From positions 1,054,001-1,118,000 of the forward strand of contig JALMQS010000890.1 in NCBI GenBank assembly GCA_024734495.1: 64,000 nt of DNA, in the 5' to 3' direction. Of the stretch, positions 50,784 through 59,747 are shown in pieces. The stretch comes from Forficula auricularia. Lineage: Eukaryota > Arthropoda > Insecta > Dermaptera > Forficulidae. How positions within the stretch are numbered: position 1 is the first letter of the stretch; every line of letters begins with the position of its first letter. The position numbers were made by a program, and so were the translations under genes. The notes beneath the pieces were generated by a model, which saw nothing but the letters and a program-made list of their open reading frames with translations, ran no database searches and had not been told where the DNA came from.

Positions 50784-51410
50784 AAGTTAATATTAACTAG
50801 GTCCTCCAAACATCAATACAATCTAGCTACAATACATTAATAAACATCAATACAAATTAATTACAACAATAACAAATAATAAACAAGTAAAAAAAAAAAG
50901 AAGAAAAAAAAAAAAATAGAAATGTATGCTCATTAACAAATAACATGACCATAGATTTCCATCAAAAGACAAAAAGTAATTTAAAAATTCCGCGCAAAAA
51001 CCCGATATCAGGAGCAAGCGACGCATTAGCCATCCCGGCATTTGCCATAAGCTGTTAAGGAAACCTGGTCAAAACCTTAACAAGGATGGTATGACCTCTC
51101 TCTACCTCACCTAATCTCTGCTTGTGATAACTAAATAAAATTTTGCACAACTCTAGGACATTAGGACTTGACAAAATTTATAATTGATTTAATCATAGCG
51201 GGCAGAGGACTATAATCCCAAGTAGTAACAGACAGACTGTTCCACAAATCAATGCCAGATCCTACAAATGAATGTAAACCGATATTTTTCAAGAATCTTG
51301 GCTTACGAATCTTTTTTCTATGATCAGCTCTACCTAAATAACTTGGTTCCTGAAATCTATTCGTTATTTCCTCCCAAATCCTAAAACCCTTATAGGCTTT
51401 GAAAATTTAT
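50784..51410 (-). pseudogene. LINE 3' end: ORF2 C-terminus and 3' UTR
   Basis: The minus-strand frame 51400-51161 is open for 79 codons: KAYKGFRIWEEITNRFQEP, GRADHRKKIRKPRFLKNIGL, then HSFVGSGIDLWNSLS and a stop at 51161. The LWNSL motif and the preceding basic stretch are the usual end of Jockey/CR1-like LINE ORF2. The 3' UTR continues to about 50785 and matches 3895-4200 and 63420-63655, but lacks their terminal TTTA repeat. Confidence 0.7.
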
Positions 51411-51829
51411 TAAATTATTTCATTCACTGTGAAACTACACACCCTTTACTCTATTAACTAACATCATGTTTCACCTAAAACCTACACCACTTTCCATAAG
51501 TAAAATTTTGTATACATAGTTACGTCGAAAGAGCTAGAATTTTCATTTTTGACCCTCCCCACCATTTTGGGTGGTTAGTTTTTGCATTTCTAGCCTTCTC
51601 CACAGAATATGTATACAAAATTTGTTTGAGTTTTGTCGAAAGGACTAGAATTTTCAATTTTGCCCCTCCCCCCCCTTTGTTTTTGCCTTATATAATGTTT
51701 AAAATATATTAAAAAAATCATTTTATGTTCTTTTCAAAAATGCATTCAGTTTTTTTTCTAGTTTTTTTATACCTCTTCAAAATGTGGTAGATCTTTATGT
51801 CCCACCCTGTATTTCAGAAGGTTTTTTTT

Positions 51830-51870
51830 CAACCCTTCGGGAATCGAACCCAAGTGCCAATAATACCAAT
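51830..51870 (-). repeat. tRNA-like B-box remnant
   Basis: Minus strand GGCACTTGGGTTCGATTCCC resembles a T-arm with B box, similar to 29.3 kb. No A box identified. SINE remnant at best. Confidence 0.35.
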
Positions 51871-51959
51871 CCGGGCCATATTTTTCAAACTGCAATAACT
51901 TTTTAATGATTAATCGTAGACCTTTGATATATATAATTTTTTTTAATAATAAATTTACT

Positions 51960-52135
51960 TTATTTTGAAATTAGACGTTACAGGAGAAATTCTCCCTTTA
52001 TCAATAGAAATTTTTTAAAAATTGAAAAAAGAAAAAAAATTGTTTTCGATAATGTTTCGAAAACAACTTCTTTTTTCATTTTTTTAAAACATTTCTATTG
52101 ATAAAGCGAGAATTTCTCTCAAGGGTTTAGGAGTT
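51960..52135. repeat. Palindrome with decayed hammerhead halves
   Basis: Inverted arms AATAGAAATTTTTTAAAA.. and TTTTTAAAACATTTCTATT around 52050. GATAAAGGGAGAATTTCTCC and the inverse (GATAAAGCGAGAATTTCTCT) recall stem II of the 27.8-kb family, but core boxes are lost. Confidence 0.45.
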
Positions 52136-52196
52136 AGATGAGATTTTTAAGTGGATATTCGTAATTTTTTTTTCTGGAGAAAATAAAATGTATTTT

Positions 52197-52935
52197 TAAC
52201 CGACTTCAAAAAAGGAGGAGGTTCTCTATTCGACTGAATTTTTTTTTTTTTTTTTTTTTTTTGTGCCTATGTTACCTCATATCTCCGCCAATTGTCAACC
52301 GATTTTGAAATTTTTTTTGCATTGGGTCCAGTCTAGCTTCCGATTGGTCCCATTTTTTTCGATTTTTTTTCATAGGTATTAGACCTTTTTTATTAGGTTT
52401 GTTTAGACCTAACCTCTTTGTTTATGAACCGATTTCGATGGTTCTTTTTTTATCCGAAAGGGGGTGTCTTAGGGATGGTGTCATATTAATTTGGTCAAGT
52501 TCTGATGATATGATCACTATTAATAACATCACTAAAAAGAGAAAAATAAAAATAATTTTTAAGAAAAAAATAAAAACCGACTTCAAAAAATTAAATGCAA
52601 CAAATAAAATACACTAAAAGGTATAAAATAATTATTATCTTATTTAGTTACAACTAAACGACGAAATATTAACATGAAATTACTTTTTGAAGTCGGTACC
52701 AAACAAACTATTCCTATAAGCGAGCGTACCCGCCAAACGTACTAAGTAAGATCCGTCGAGTGCGATTCATAAAAGGTATATGTTTGGCACCGACTTCAAA
52801 AAGTAATTTCGTGTTAATATTTCGTCGTTTAGTTGTAACTAAATAAGATAATAATTATTTTATACCTTTTAGTGTATTTTATTTGTTGCATTTAATTTTT
52901 TGAAGTCGGTTTTTATTTTTTTCTTAAAAATTATT
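52197..52935. mobile_element. Foldback element with CCGACTTCAAAAAA arms, copy 2
   Basis: Matches 19350-20045: AACCGACTTCAAAAAAGGAG start, T-run, the AAACGACGAAATATTAACATG block and its inverse, central GACTTCAAAAAG motifs. The right arm ends early at 52935 after CTTAAAAATTATT. The ORF at 52399-52617 is a shadow of the same sequence. Confidence 0.7.
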
Positions 52936-53580
52936 CAACAATATTTGGGATTTAGATTAAAGGGATGGCCTATTTAATATTCTAAGGAATTTCAGCGAAA
53001 TCGGTAGCATAGTTCAATTTTTAGTTTTTTCTATTCAAAAAAATTATTTGCTCATTTCATTGGCTTGATTTTTCTGACTTTACATTTTTCTGTACTATGT
53101 AAATGCGCTAAATAATTAAAATTTGTCATTCCAATTTATCTAATAGATGAATCTTGCGATATTCTTAGAAAATTTAAATCTATTTCTATCGGCAACGTGA
53201 ACTCTCTCATTTCTATTATTTATGTTGATGACAAACTACTTATTTAACTTATTTATTTTAGAAATAAATAACTAAATAATGTTTTTGTCTTTGAAAACAC
53301 GGTGCAAATTATATACGAATTCTAATTATAAACCACATATTAAAATAATAGCAAGTTTTAATAAGCTATTTAAAATATGGAATCATTTTTTAATACATCA
53401 TTAAATAATTAACAATTTTTTTAAATTCTTGCTTCAAAATCGAATGATAAAGCCATTATAAACAAATAAGGAAACATCAATGAGGTTGTCCTTTCAGTTA
53501 TAAAGAGAAACAAAGAGGTTGTCCTCCGCTTGATGCAAATACACATACCGACATATATACCAAATATTTATTATTTATTT
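52936..53580. other. No recognisable feature
   Basis: AT-rich spacer. No gene supported. Confidence 0.35.
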
Positions 53581-53582
53581 GT

Positions 53583-53632
53583 TTGAGACTATAGTTTCGA
53601 AGCTTGGCCTTCATTATCAGTCTTTTTTAATT
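53583..53632 (-). ncRNA. Decayed hammerhead (ACUAUAGU class)
   Basis: Minus strand: core CUGAUAA (G8 to A), extra U, stem II GAAG/CUUC, GAA, ACUAUAGU, C. Everything but the catalytic G8 is kept. Isolated copy. Confidence 0.6.
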
Positions 53633-53936
53633 ATAAATATTATTTTTCATGGAGGTTAGTATCCCGTCGATATTGAAATTTTTTTGTTCTTTACTTAGCC
53701 GAAAGCCAGTTAGTATAAGAAGAAATAAAAACTTTTCCATGTCCTTTCTTTATATATAAATACGAATAATCATTTCTGGTATTTTTAGTAAATTGAATTT
53801 TTTCAATTATCTATAAACAAGAAAATATTTTAATATTTTAAATTAATTTTGATTGATTTTATTCTATAATGTGTAATATCTATACTTATTATAATCAGAC
53901 GTGATTTTTTTAATTTTAAAACCCACTAATTACACT

Positions 53937-54580
53937 GCTAGACAAAAATTAAAAAAAAATTTTTAACAGTAACGCTAATAATGGATTCTAGTCGTGTTCT
54001 TTATGCTGATTATCATGCAATTTCCTAATTTTTTACCACCGGTCAGAATTTTGAGATATTATTGGTCGACGACGAAAAAGGCCATTTTGTCCTATTTTCG
54101 AGTCCCATTAGATATTAAACAACACTATTTGAAATCAAAATATTTTGTTGACGTAATAGAAAACGGCTTCCTATTTGATTTTCAAATTACCACTTGTTTG
54201 TAGCTCAATTAGAACTAGAGTTATAACTAAAAAAACTAAGACCAAATGGTTTTAACTACGTTTATTATTCTTATAATCACGTAGTTTTAGTTTTATAGTT
54301 GTAACTAGAGTTATAATTGAGGTGAAAACAAGTGGTAATTTAAAAATCAAAGAGAAAGCTGTTTTCTATTACGTCAACAAAATATTTTGATTTCAAATCT
54401 TGATGTTTAATATCTAATGGAACTCGAAAATATGTCAAATTGCCGTTTTGACCGATAAAATCTCAAAACTCTGACCTGTTGTAAAAAATCGGGAAATTGC
54501 ATGATAATCAGCATATAGAACTCGTCTGGAATCAATTTTTAGGTTTACGGTTAAAAAATTTTCTCGACTAGTTTAATAGT
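53937..54580. mobile_element. Foldback element with arms of about 300 bp
   Basis: Left arm 53937-54230, right arm 54290-54580, inverted, centre near 54262. Ends CTAGACAAAAATT and, inverted, CTAGTCGAGAAAATT. Blocks such as GCTGATTATCATGCAATTTCC and AAAATATTTTGTTGACGTAATAGAAAA (both split across arms) recur inverted. No ORF of interest: 53994-54203 is chance. Confidence 0.7.
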
Positions 54581-54739
54581 TCATAACAAATAAAATTGAT
54601 TAAAATTTAAATTATTATTATTTCAAAACGGAGTCCAGGGGAGTACGGAATTACGGATAGTAAAAGTAGCTTCAACAAAATATAAAATACACTTAAATGT
54701 ATATATAACCATACAAAATAGTAATCAGCAAATTTTAGT

Positions 54740-55018
54740 TTATGTATTTATATTTGTAGGAGACAATAAAAGAGTGTCTGCTGGAATTATAAATTTTTAA
54801 TTTATTTATAACGAGACTAGTTTCGAGAGCTTTGCCCTCTTTATCAGTCTATTACAATTTATTCACGGGAATTAATGTATGAATGGTAGCAATAGGGCAA
54901 ACTAGTCTCGTTATAAATAAATTAAAAATTTATAATTCCAGCACAAGACACTCTTTTATTGGCTCCTTCAATTTATAAAAGTTGTGCTACTCTTGGCAAA
55001 AAACTTTCAATGCAAGTA
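54740..55018. mobile_element. Hammerhead element of the GGAGACAATAAAAG family
   Basis: Left arm begins TAGGAGACAATAAAAGAGTG. The right arm ends with the complete 3' terminus GTGCTACTCTTGGCAAAAAA-CTTTCAAT. Inverted repeats of about 60 bp (GAGACTAGTTTCG.. with CTAGTCTC) surround a G8-mutant ribozyme. The TSD is unclear (TATTTATAT on both sides). Confidence 0.68.
54808..54856 (-). ncRNA. Decayed hammerhead, palindromic ACUAGU helix III
   Basis: Minus strand: CUGAUAA (G8 to A), extra A, GAG...CUC stem II, GAA, ACUAGU, C. Helix III is two bases shorter than in the 25.3-kb relative yet still a perfect palindrome. Confidence 0.6.
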
Positions 55019-55159
55019 TATTTATATACCTACATAAGAATTCATTTTTAGGTAAAGAAAATTATGTGTATGCTACATAGGGGTCATGAGAATTTTAGAA
55101 AGGCTTAGGTGGGAAATGGTACAAAAAAGGTTAGGAAACACTGGTGTAGACAATTAAAT

Positions 55160-55445
55160 ATCCTAAATCTGGGCTGTCCAACCCCTGGTCCGCGGGCCGC
55201 ATGCGGCCCAGCACTGCATGTGTGGCCCAACATAAGATCATGAACTTTCTTAAAACTTTGAGATTTATATGAAGAAATATATTTATTCCCTTTTTCGAAA
55301 TATAATGTACATTTCTACAATAGGTGAGGCTTTTTTCAAGAATAAAATTCACTAAAAGCAAAATTATGAGCTCAACTATATTAGTAAGATAAAATAAATA
55401 ATGAAGTTTCGAATATTTAAAAATTATGCTTCCTCTCATATTTTC
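55160..55445. mobile_element. hAT-like repeat fragment (GGGCTGTCCAACC end)
   Basis: TGGGCTGTCCAACCCCTGG and the GCGGGCCGCATGCGGCCC hairpin start a hAT-type repeat. The same end recurs at 55725 (CAGGGCTGTCCAACCCCTG) and, inverted, at 56831 (CAGGGGTGTCCAACCTTTT). The ORF across it is a shadow. Confidence 0.6.
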
Positions 55446-55724
55446 ATTTTCTAAAATATTTATTATTTCAGTAATTTATATCCTATGACACTAAACAAGT
55501 CTATAATTATATCATTCTAGTACAAGGAGACAAGGAATTGGGGTTTCCTAGAACAATCACAATTAATTGATAATTTCTCTCCTGGGCTAAAACTTGCCAG
55601 GACTGGTCTTTTAGATCTTTGCACGTTCTTACATGTCAATAGATAATGGATAGTCAGGGATTATTAAATCCGTGACCCTTTTAAAAAATAAATTATCATT
55701 CTTTCATCCCATTTGATTTAAAAC

Positions 55725-56097
55725 CAGGGCTGTCCAACCCCTGTCCCAATATAAAGTCATAACATTTCTTAAAACATTGAGATTTATATGTAGATACTGG
55801 AAAACACACAACAATTTGGCCTGATAATTTTTTTGCTCTAAAATAAAAAATCTGATAATCTAGTGTGAAGTTTTTGAAAAATAAAAGTGCTAATTTTAAA
55901 TTTTAAATCTGTAACTAGATTTCAAGATATCAAAAAAAATCATCATTTTGTTCTAATTTCGACTCAATTTTCATTAGAAATAAATTTTCTACTTGCAAAC
56001 TTTCTGATTGAATGTTCTAGGACAACAATCAAATACCGATCTGAAATAAAAATTGAAAATGGTCTCTTTATTAGAATTTTATATTAATTATCTAGCC
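55725..56097. mobile_element. hAT-like repeat fragment, second piece
   Basis: Starts CAGGGCTGTCCAACCCCTG at 55725 and shares ACATTTCTTAAAACATTGAG and GATTTATATG with the 55.2-kb piece. It runs into AT-rich sequence up to the nested hammerhead element. The opposite end is probably 56690-56831. Confidence 0.5.
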
Positions 56098-56106
56098 AAG
56101 AAAATA

Positions 56107-56404
56107 GGATTATTGGATAAAAATATTTGGTAGGTTTCACATTAAGATATAAAAAATAAAACGAATTTATTTTTGGAGAATCTTTAATTCGATATGTATA
56201 TTTCAGTATATATGTTTCAGTTACTTTCTGTTTGCTCCTAAAGATGGGTTAGTCACCCGAAATATATATATATCGAGATTAAAGATTCTCCAAAAATAAA
56301 TTCGTTTTATTTTTTATATCTTAATGTGAAACCTACCAAGTATTTTTGTCCAATAATTTTAAAAAATGTTTCACCAAGTACCAACACCAAATTCCTTAAA
56401 AACT
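56107..56404. mobile_element. Hammerhead inverted dimer, 9-bp TSD
   Basis: Flanked by AAGAAAATA (56098-56106, 56405-56413). Arms share AAGATATAAAAAATAAAACG and more. The right arm carries the full 3' box (minus reading AAGGAATTTGGTGTTGGTAC..GGTGAAACAT) next to the TSD. The left arm starts inside, at GGATTATTGG. Same family as 57808-58136. Confidence 0.8.
56229..56280 (+). ncRNA. Decayed hammerhead, long AU helix III
   Basis: CUC, then CUAAAGA (G5 to A), U, GGGUUAGUCACCC stem-loop, GAA, AUAUAUAUAUAU palindrome, C, GAG pairing with CUC. Only G5 is lost. Confidence 0.6.
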
Positions 56405-56425
56405 AAGAAAATATGAGTTTTTATT

Positions 56426-56600
56426 CGAACTCCTGAAGTTGGGCTAATAACCCGAAATATATATCGAGTGAATCAAACTCAAAATAAACATACATTTGTT
56501 TTAATATTTTCTTTTTATGAAACTTAACCTAGACAATTCTCTCCATAAGTTATTTATAATGTTTCTCCTAGAACCGACACCTAAATCCTTAAAAAATACT
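56426..56600 (+). mobile_element. Hammerhead element, single arm with 3' box
   Basis: Ribozyme at 56426-56472 (core CUGAAGU, A9 lost; GGG/CCC stem; AUAUAUAU; C; ACUC/GAGU helix I). Element sequence follows and ends at the 3' box (minus reading AAGGATTTAGGTGTCGG) at 56555-56590. Confidence 0.6.
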
Positions 56601-56689
56601 AATACTTAATATCGCTTTTTGTAAGTATATAGGTATGTAATTACATATACGAGAATCTATTTTCAAGTATAAAATTGACGAAAAGTAAA

Positions 56690-56831
56690 ATTAGAAGATC
56701 ACTATGTGCTAAAAAAATAAAGTTCTTATTTTTACATTATTAATTATAACAAATATCAATAGAATACTAATAATTTATTTGTTTTTTCTTCAAATGTGGC
56801 CCGTGTAAGCTAAAAGGTTGGACACCCCTGC
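56690..56831. mobile_element. hAT-like repeat, inverted end
   Basis: Ends in the inverse of CAGGGGTGTCCAACC at 56831, preceded by AATGTGGCCCGTGTAAGC. Probably the right terminus belonging to 55160 or 55725. The 8 bases outside do not match those at either left end. Confidence 0.55.
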
Positions 56832-57465
56832 CTTATGGTATACCTATATTTTTTGTTTCGTTAGATCCAATCTTAAACGGTTATTACGTAGAATTTTCAA
56901 ATAAAATCAATTTTAATTTCTATTGTATGGTATATATAGCATGAATGAAGCTGGCCTTTGATCGATTAATTGAAAATAGATTTCAATTATGATAACCGCG
57001 CCATATTTACATTTTCACGGATCCATCTACAACAAAAGTGACTGGTTAATATTTGAGTATCCATTAGAATAATACCGATAGACATTCAATATTTATTTTT
57101 GCATAATTGCTCACCGACCCGATTCAATAGCAAAATCATTAGCATTTTTTAACTTTATTATTGGAGGGTCGGAGATATTAACGCCACCCCCTGCCTGCTC
57201 TCTTCCAGTTTATACCTGTAAACATTTTAATAGACGTTGCAAAAATCAGCTTGCAATTTGAAACATTTATTGACTCCGTGATGCAATTTTATGATAAAAT
57301 TAAAATGAGAATCGACCTTGACTAGAGACCTTGATTGTTCCTTTAGTTCTATGAAGATCCACTAATTCATTGATCAAAATATTCAAAAAAAAAAAATACA
57401 ATTACTACATATTTTAAGCTGCTGTTTTGTAACAAAATTTAAAATATTCAAAAATAAACTGATGT
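56832..57465. other. No recognisable feature
   Basis: AT-rich spacer. No gene supported. Confidence 0.35.
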
Positions 57466-57929
57466 GCCCATCTATATAAATTTACCATATACCTGCCCCT
57501 TCTCTTATATTTAATATTTTGATCCTATAAAGAAATAGTGACCCTTTTATAGTAAATTCCATTTTTCTTTTTTTTTCTTTTATAATTTTAATTTTTTAAA
57601 AACCTTCTCCCCTTAATTTTGGGTTCTGTATCAACCCAAATCTAATCAGTTTTTAATCTCAATTCAAAAAACTACATGTGAAATTTTGTTTTGATATTCA
57701 CACTACTTTTTGAGCTAGAGCATAAGACAAAATTTAGAAATTCATTAACATACGTACTAATGTAGGTACTAACAAACATTTTACAAAATTTGGTCATTAA
57801 CTTACGTTTTTAAGGAATTTGGTGTTGGTACTTGGTGAAATGTTTTTTAAAATTATTGGATAAAAAATACTTGGTAGGTTTCAAATTAAGATATAAAAAA
57901 TAAAACGAATTTATTTTGAGAATCTTTAA

Positions 57930-57982
57930 TCTCGATATAAAGTATATATTTCGGGTGACTAACCCATCTTCACGGAGCAACA
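57930..57982 (-). ncRNA. Decayed hammerhead
   Basis: Minus strand: an inserted G breaks the first box (CGUGAAGA). The rest (GGGUUAGUCACCC, GAA, AU-rich helix III with loop, AUC, GAG) is intact. Confidence 0.6.
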
Positions 57983-58008
57983 GAAAGTAACTCAACTGTT
58001 ACTTTCTG

Positions 58009-58062
58009 TTGCTCCTGAAGGTGGGTTAGCCACCCGAAATATATACTTTATATCGAGATTAA
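58009..58062 (+). ncRNA. Decayed hammerhead with hairpin helix III
   Basis: CUC, CUGAAGG (A9 to G), U, GGG...CCC stem, GAA, AUAUA-UACUU-UAUAU hairpin, C, GAG. Helix III here is a true hairpin, unlike the palindromic forms. A9 is lost. Confidence 0.6.
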
Positions 58063-58376
58063 AGACTCTCCAAAATAAATTCGTTTTATTTTTATATCTT
58101 AATGTGAAACCTACCAAGTATTTTTTATCACAATAACATTAACTTAAGTACTAATATACTAACAAACATTTTGATAAAATAATTATTATCTAGTAAAATA
58201 CACTTTTTTCGATTTTCACTTTATAAGGCATTTCTTAGACCAAAACGCCGTTTCGCTGAGTTTTTTTTATCAAAATTGAGGCGTTTTTTAGATATTTTGA
58301 AAAAACGAAGCAAAAAAATAAAACATTTTTCAAGCCCGATTACCATACTTGACCATATTCTATATAGTAAAGTAAA

Positions 58377-58720
58377 AATTGAAAATATTTATAAAATTCG
58401 ATACGCTAAAGTAAATTTTTGTGATTTAGTAAATTTTTTTGCTGAAAATGGTTTGGTCTAGAATCTGTAAAGAAAAAATTTCCGTTTACATTCACTGTTA
58501 TAGTTTAATATTAGAAATGTTTGTACTCATGTAACCTCGGACTCCCCCTTTACAATTGTGTAATACATCTAATATTTGAAAATTCCACAGAACCCCGCGG
58601 CCACAGGCGTAAGTGCCCACAATTGGTCTATTATGCGCCCCGAGTAATGAAAAAAAATGCTCAGCTTATTTTCCCCCAAACATGTGTTCCAAATTTCAGC
58701 TCATTAACTCGTTCAAAGAC
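58377..58720. other. No recognisable feature
   Basis: Mixed-composition sequence. The ORF at 58521-58733 has no known motif. Nothing supported. Confidence 0.3.
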
Positions 58721-58831
58721 ACTATTTAACTAACAGGAATTATTTAACGGGTTATAGTGGTGTTTTACAAAGTAGAAATAAAATTAAAAAATTAAAAAAT
58801 CTTTTAAATTATTTTGGAGATTTTTTTATTT

Positions 58832-58876
58832 ATCTCTATACATATTTCGGGCTATGAACCCTTCATCAGGAGGTTT
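58832..58876 (-). ncRNA. Hammerhead ribozyme, intact core
   Basis: Minus strand: CUC helix I, CUGAUGA (plus 58863-58869), extra A, GGGU/GCCC stem II with loop UCAUA, GAA (58846-58848), AUAUGUAU (self-complementary allowing U-G), A, GAG. Complete. Confidence 0.78.
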
Positions 58877-59542
58877 AACAGAAAACTGAATATAAAATTT
58901 TTTACATTGTATTGATATTATTATAGTACATAGCGAGTGGAGGGGGTGAGCCAATGGGCGTTGAAAGAATTGAGTGGTTGAATTTAAAGGTATGTGGAAG
59001 GGAGAAAATGGGTATTGAACAAATTGTCTGGTCAAAGTCAGGTACATTTCAAATAGGATGTCTTTGTTCGAAATTTATTTGTATAGGATTCTGGGAATAC
59101 CTATTAAAGGAATTTGTGTAAGTGTTTTAGACTATATAAATTTAGACAAAGAAGAGGATATAGAAAGTTAATTCGAAGATGAGAAAAGAGGAACAAATGT
59201 TTAGTAAAGAATGAATGAATTTCGGTTAAATTTGGTTTATTAATTTTAATTATTAAATTAATTAAATTAAATTAAATTTATATAGTCTAAAACCCTTACA
59301 CAAATTCCTTTAATAGGTATTCCCAGAATCCTATACAAATAAATTTCGAACAAAGACATCCTATTTGAAATGTACCTGACTTTGACCAGACAATTTGTTC
59401 AATACCCATTTTCTCCCTTCCACATACCTTTAAATTCAACCACTCAATTCTTTCAACGCCCATTGGCTCACCCCCTCCACTCGCCCTGTACTATAATAAT
59501 ATCAATACAATGTAAAAAAATTTTATATTCAGTTTTCTGTTA

Positions 59543-59592
59543 AACCTCCTGATGAAGGGTTCATACATAGCCCGAAATATGTATAGAGATAA
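59543..59592 (+). ncRNA. Hammerhead ribozyme, intact core
   Basis: CUC, CUGAUGA (59549-59555), extra A, GGGU/GCCC stem II with a 9-nt loop, GAA (59574-59576), AUAUGUAU, A, GAG. The loop is 4 nt longer than in its partner at 58.85 kb, otherwise the same. Confidence 0.78.
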
Positions 59593-59747
59593 ATAAAAAA
59601 ATCTCCAAAATAATTTAAAAGATTTTTTAATTTTTTTAATTTTATTTCCACTTTGTGAAACACCACTATAACCCGTTAAATAATTCCTCTGTTTAATATG
59701 TTTCACTATAAACCAACACCGCTTTCCCTAAACTTTACTATTTAACT

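Larger units (their letters stand above)
50676..51502. mobile_element. Hammerhead inverted dimer holding a LINE tail, perfect 12-bp TSD
   Basis: Flanked by AAATTTTGTATA (50664-50675, 51503-51514). Outer arms GTTAATAGAGTAAAGGGTG... and its inverse (51411-51456) share 44 bp. The right arm continues to the family 3' box (minus reading GGTGTAGGTTTTAGGTGAAA, 51467-51495), while the left arm is truncated before it. A minus-strand ribozyme is in the left arm. The centre is occupied by a LINE 3' end. Confidence 0.84.
50341..51811. mobile_element. Foldback MITE (GGGCCATAAAG ends) split by a hammerhead/LINE insertion
   Basis: Left end ACTGGGTGGGCCATAAAGA (50343) and right end, inverted, CAGGGTGGGACATAAAGA (51811). 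Arms match 27890-28475. The middle is interrupted from 50676 to 51502. The ORF at 50400-50627 is a shadow. Confidence 0.75.
57808..58136. mobile_element. Hammerhead inverted dimer with 13-bp TSD (one mismatch)
   Basis: Flanked by CATTAACTTACGT (57795-57807) and CATTAACTTAAGT (58137-58149). The left arm is complete and starts with the 3' box TTTTAAGGAATTTGGTGTTG. The right arm stops inside. Centre near 57993, with two ribozymes back to back (57930-57982 minus, 58009-58062 plus). Confidence 0.82.
57466..58376 (-). repeat. CTTTACCATACA repeat, copy split by a hammerhead dimer
   Basis: Left TTTACCATATACCTG (57480), right inverted CTTTACTATATAGAATATGG (58372). Order and content as in 33015-33820, with 57808-58136 inserted. 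Confidence 0.6.
58732..59736. mobile_element. Hammerhead inverted dimer, perfect 11-bp TSD
   Basis: Flanked by ACTATTTAACT (58721-58731, 59737-59747). Arms of about 420 bp meet near 59230. Both ribozymes have intact cores and point outward. The right arm ends with the 3' box (minus reading AGGGAAAGCGGTGTTGG..TAGTGAAACAT) touching the TSD. The left arm is truncated at ACAGGAATTATTT. Inner arm sequence is GC-richer and well conserved between arms, so a recent insertion. Best-preserved small element in the window. Confidence 0.88.

Noticed and set aside
20021..52617. ORFs of 106 and 72 codons in the CCGACTTC foldback copies
   Set aside because: They are the same repeat read in opposite arms. 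No motif, and the peptide follows the inverted-repeat sequence.
55131..55439. 102-codon minus-strand ORF
   Set aside because: Runs through the hAT-like repeat end (GGGCTGTCCAACC). A repeat shadow.
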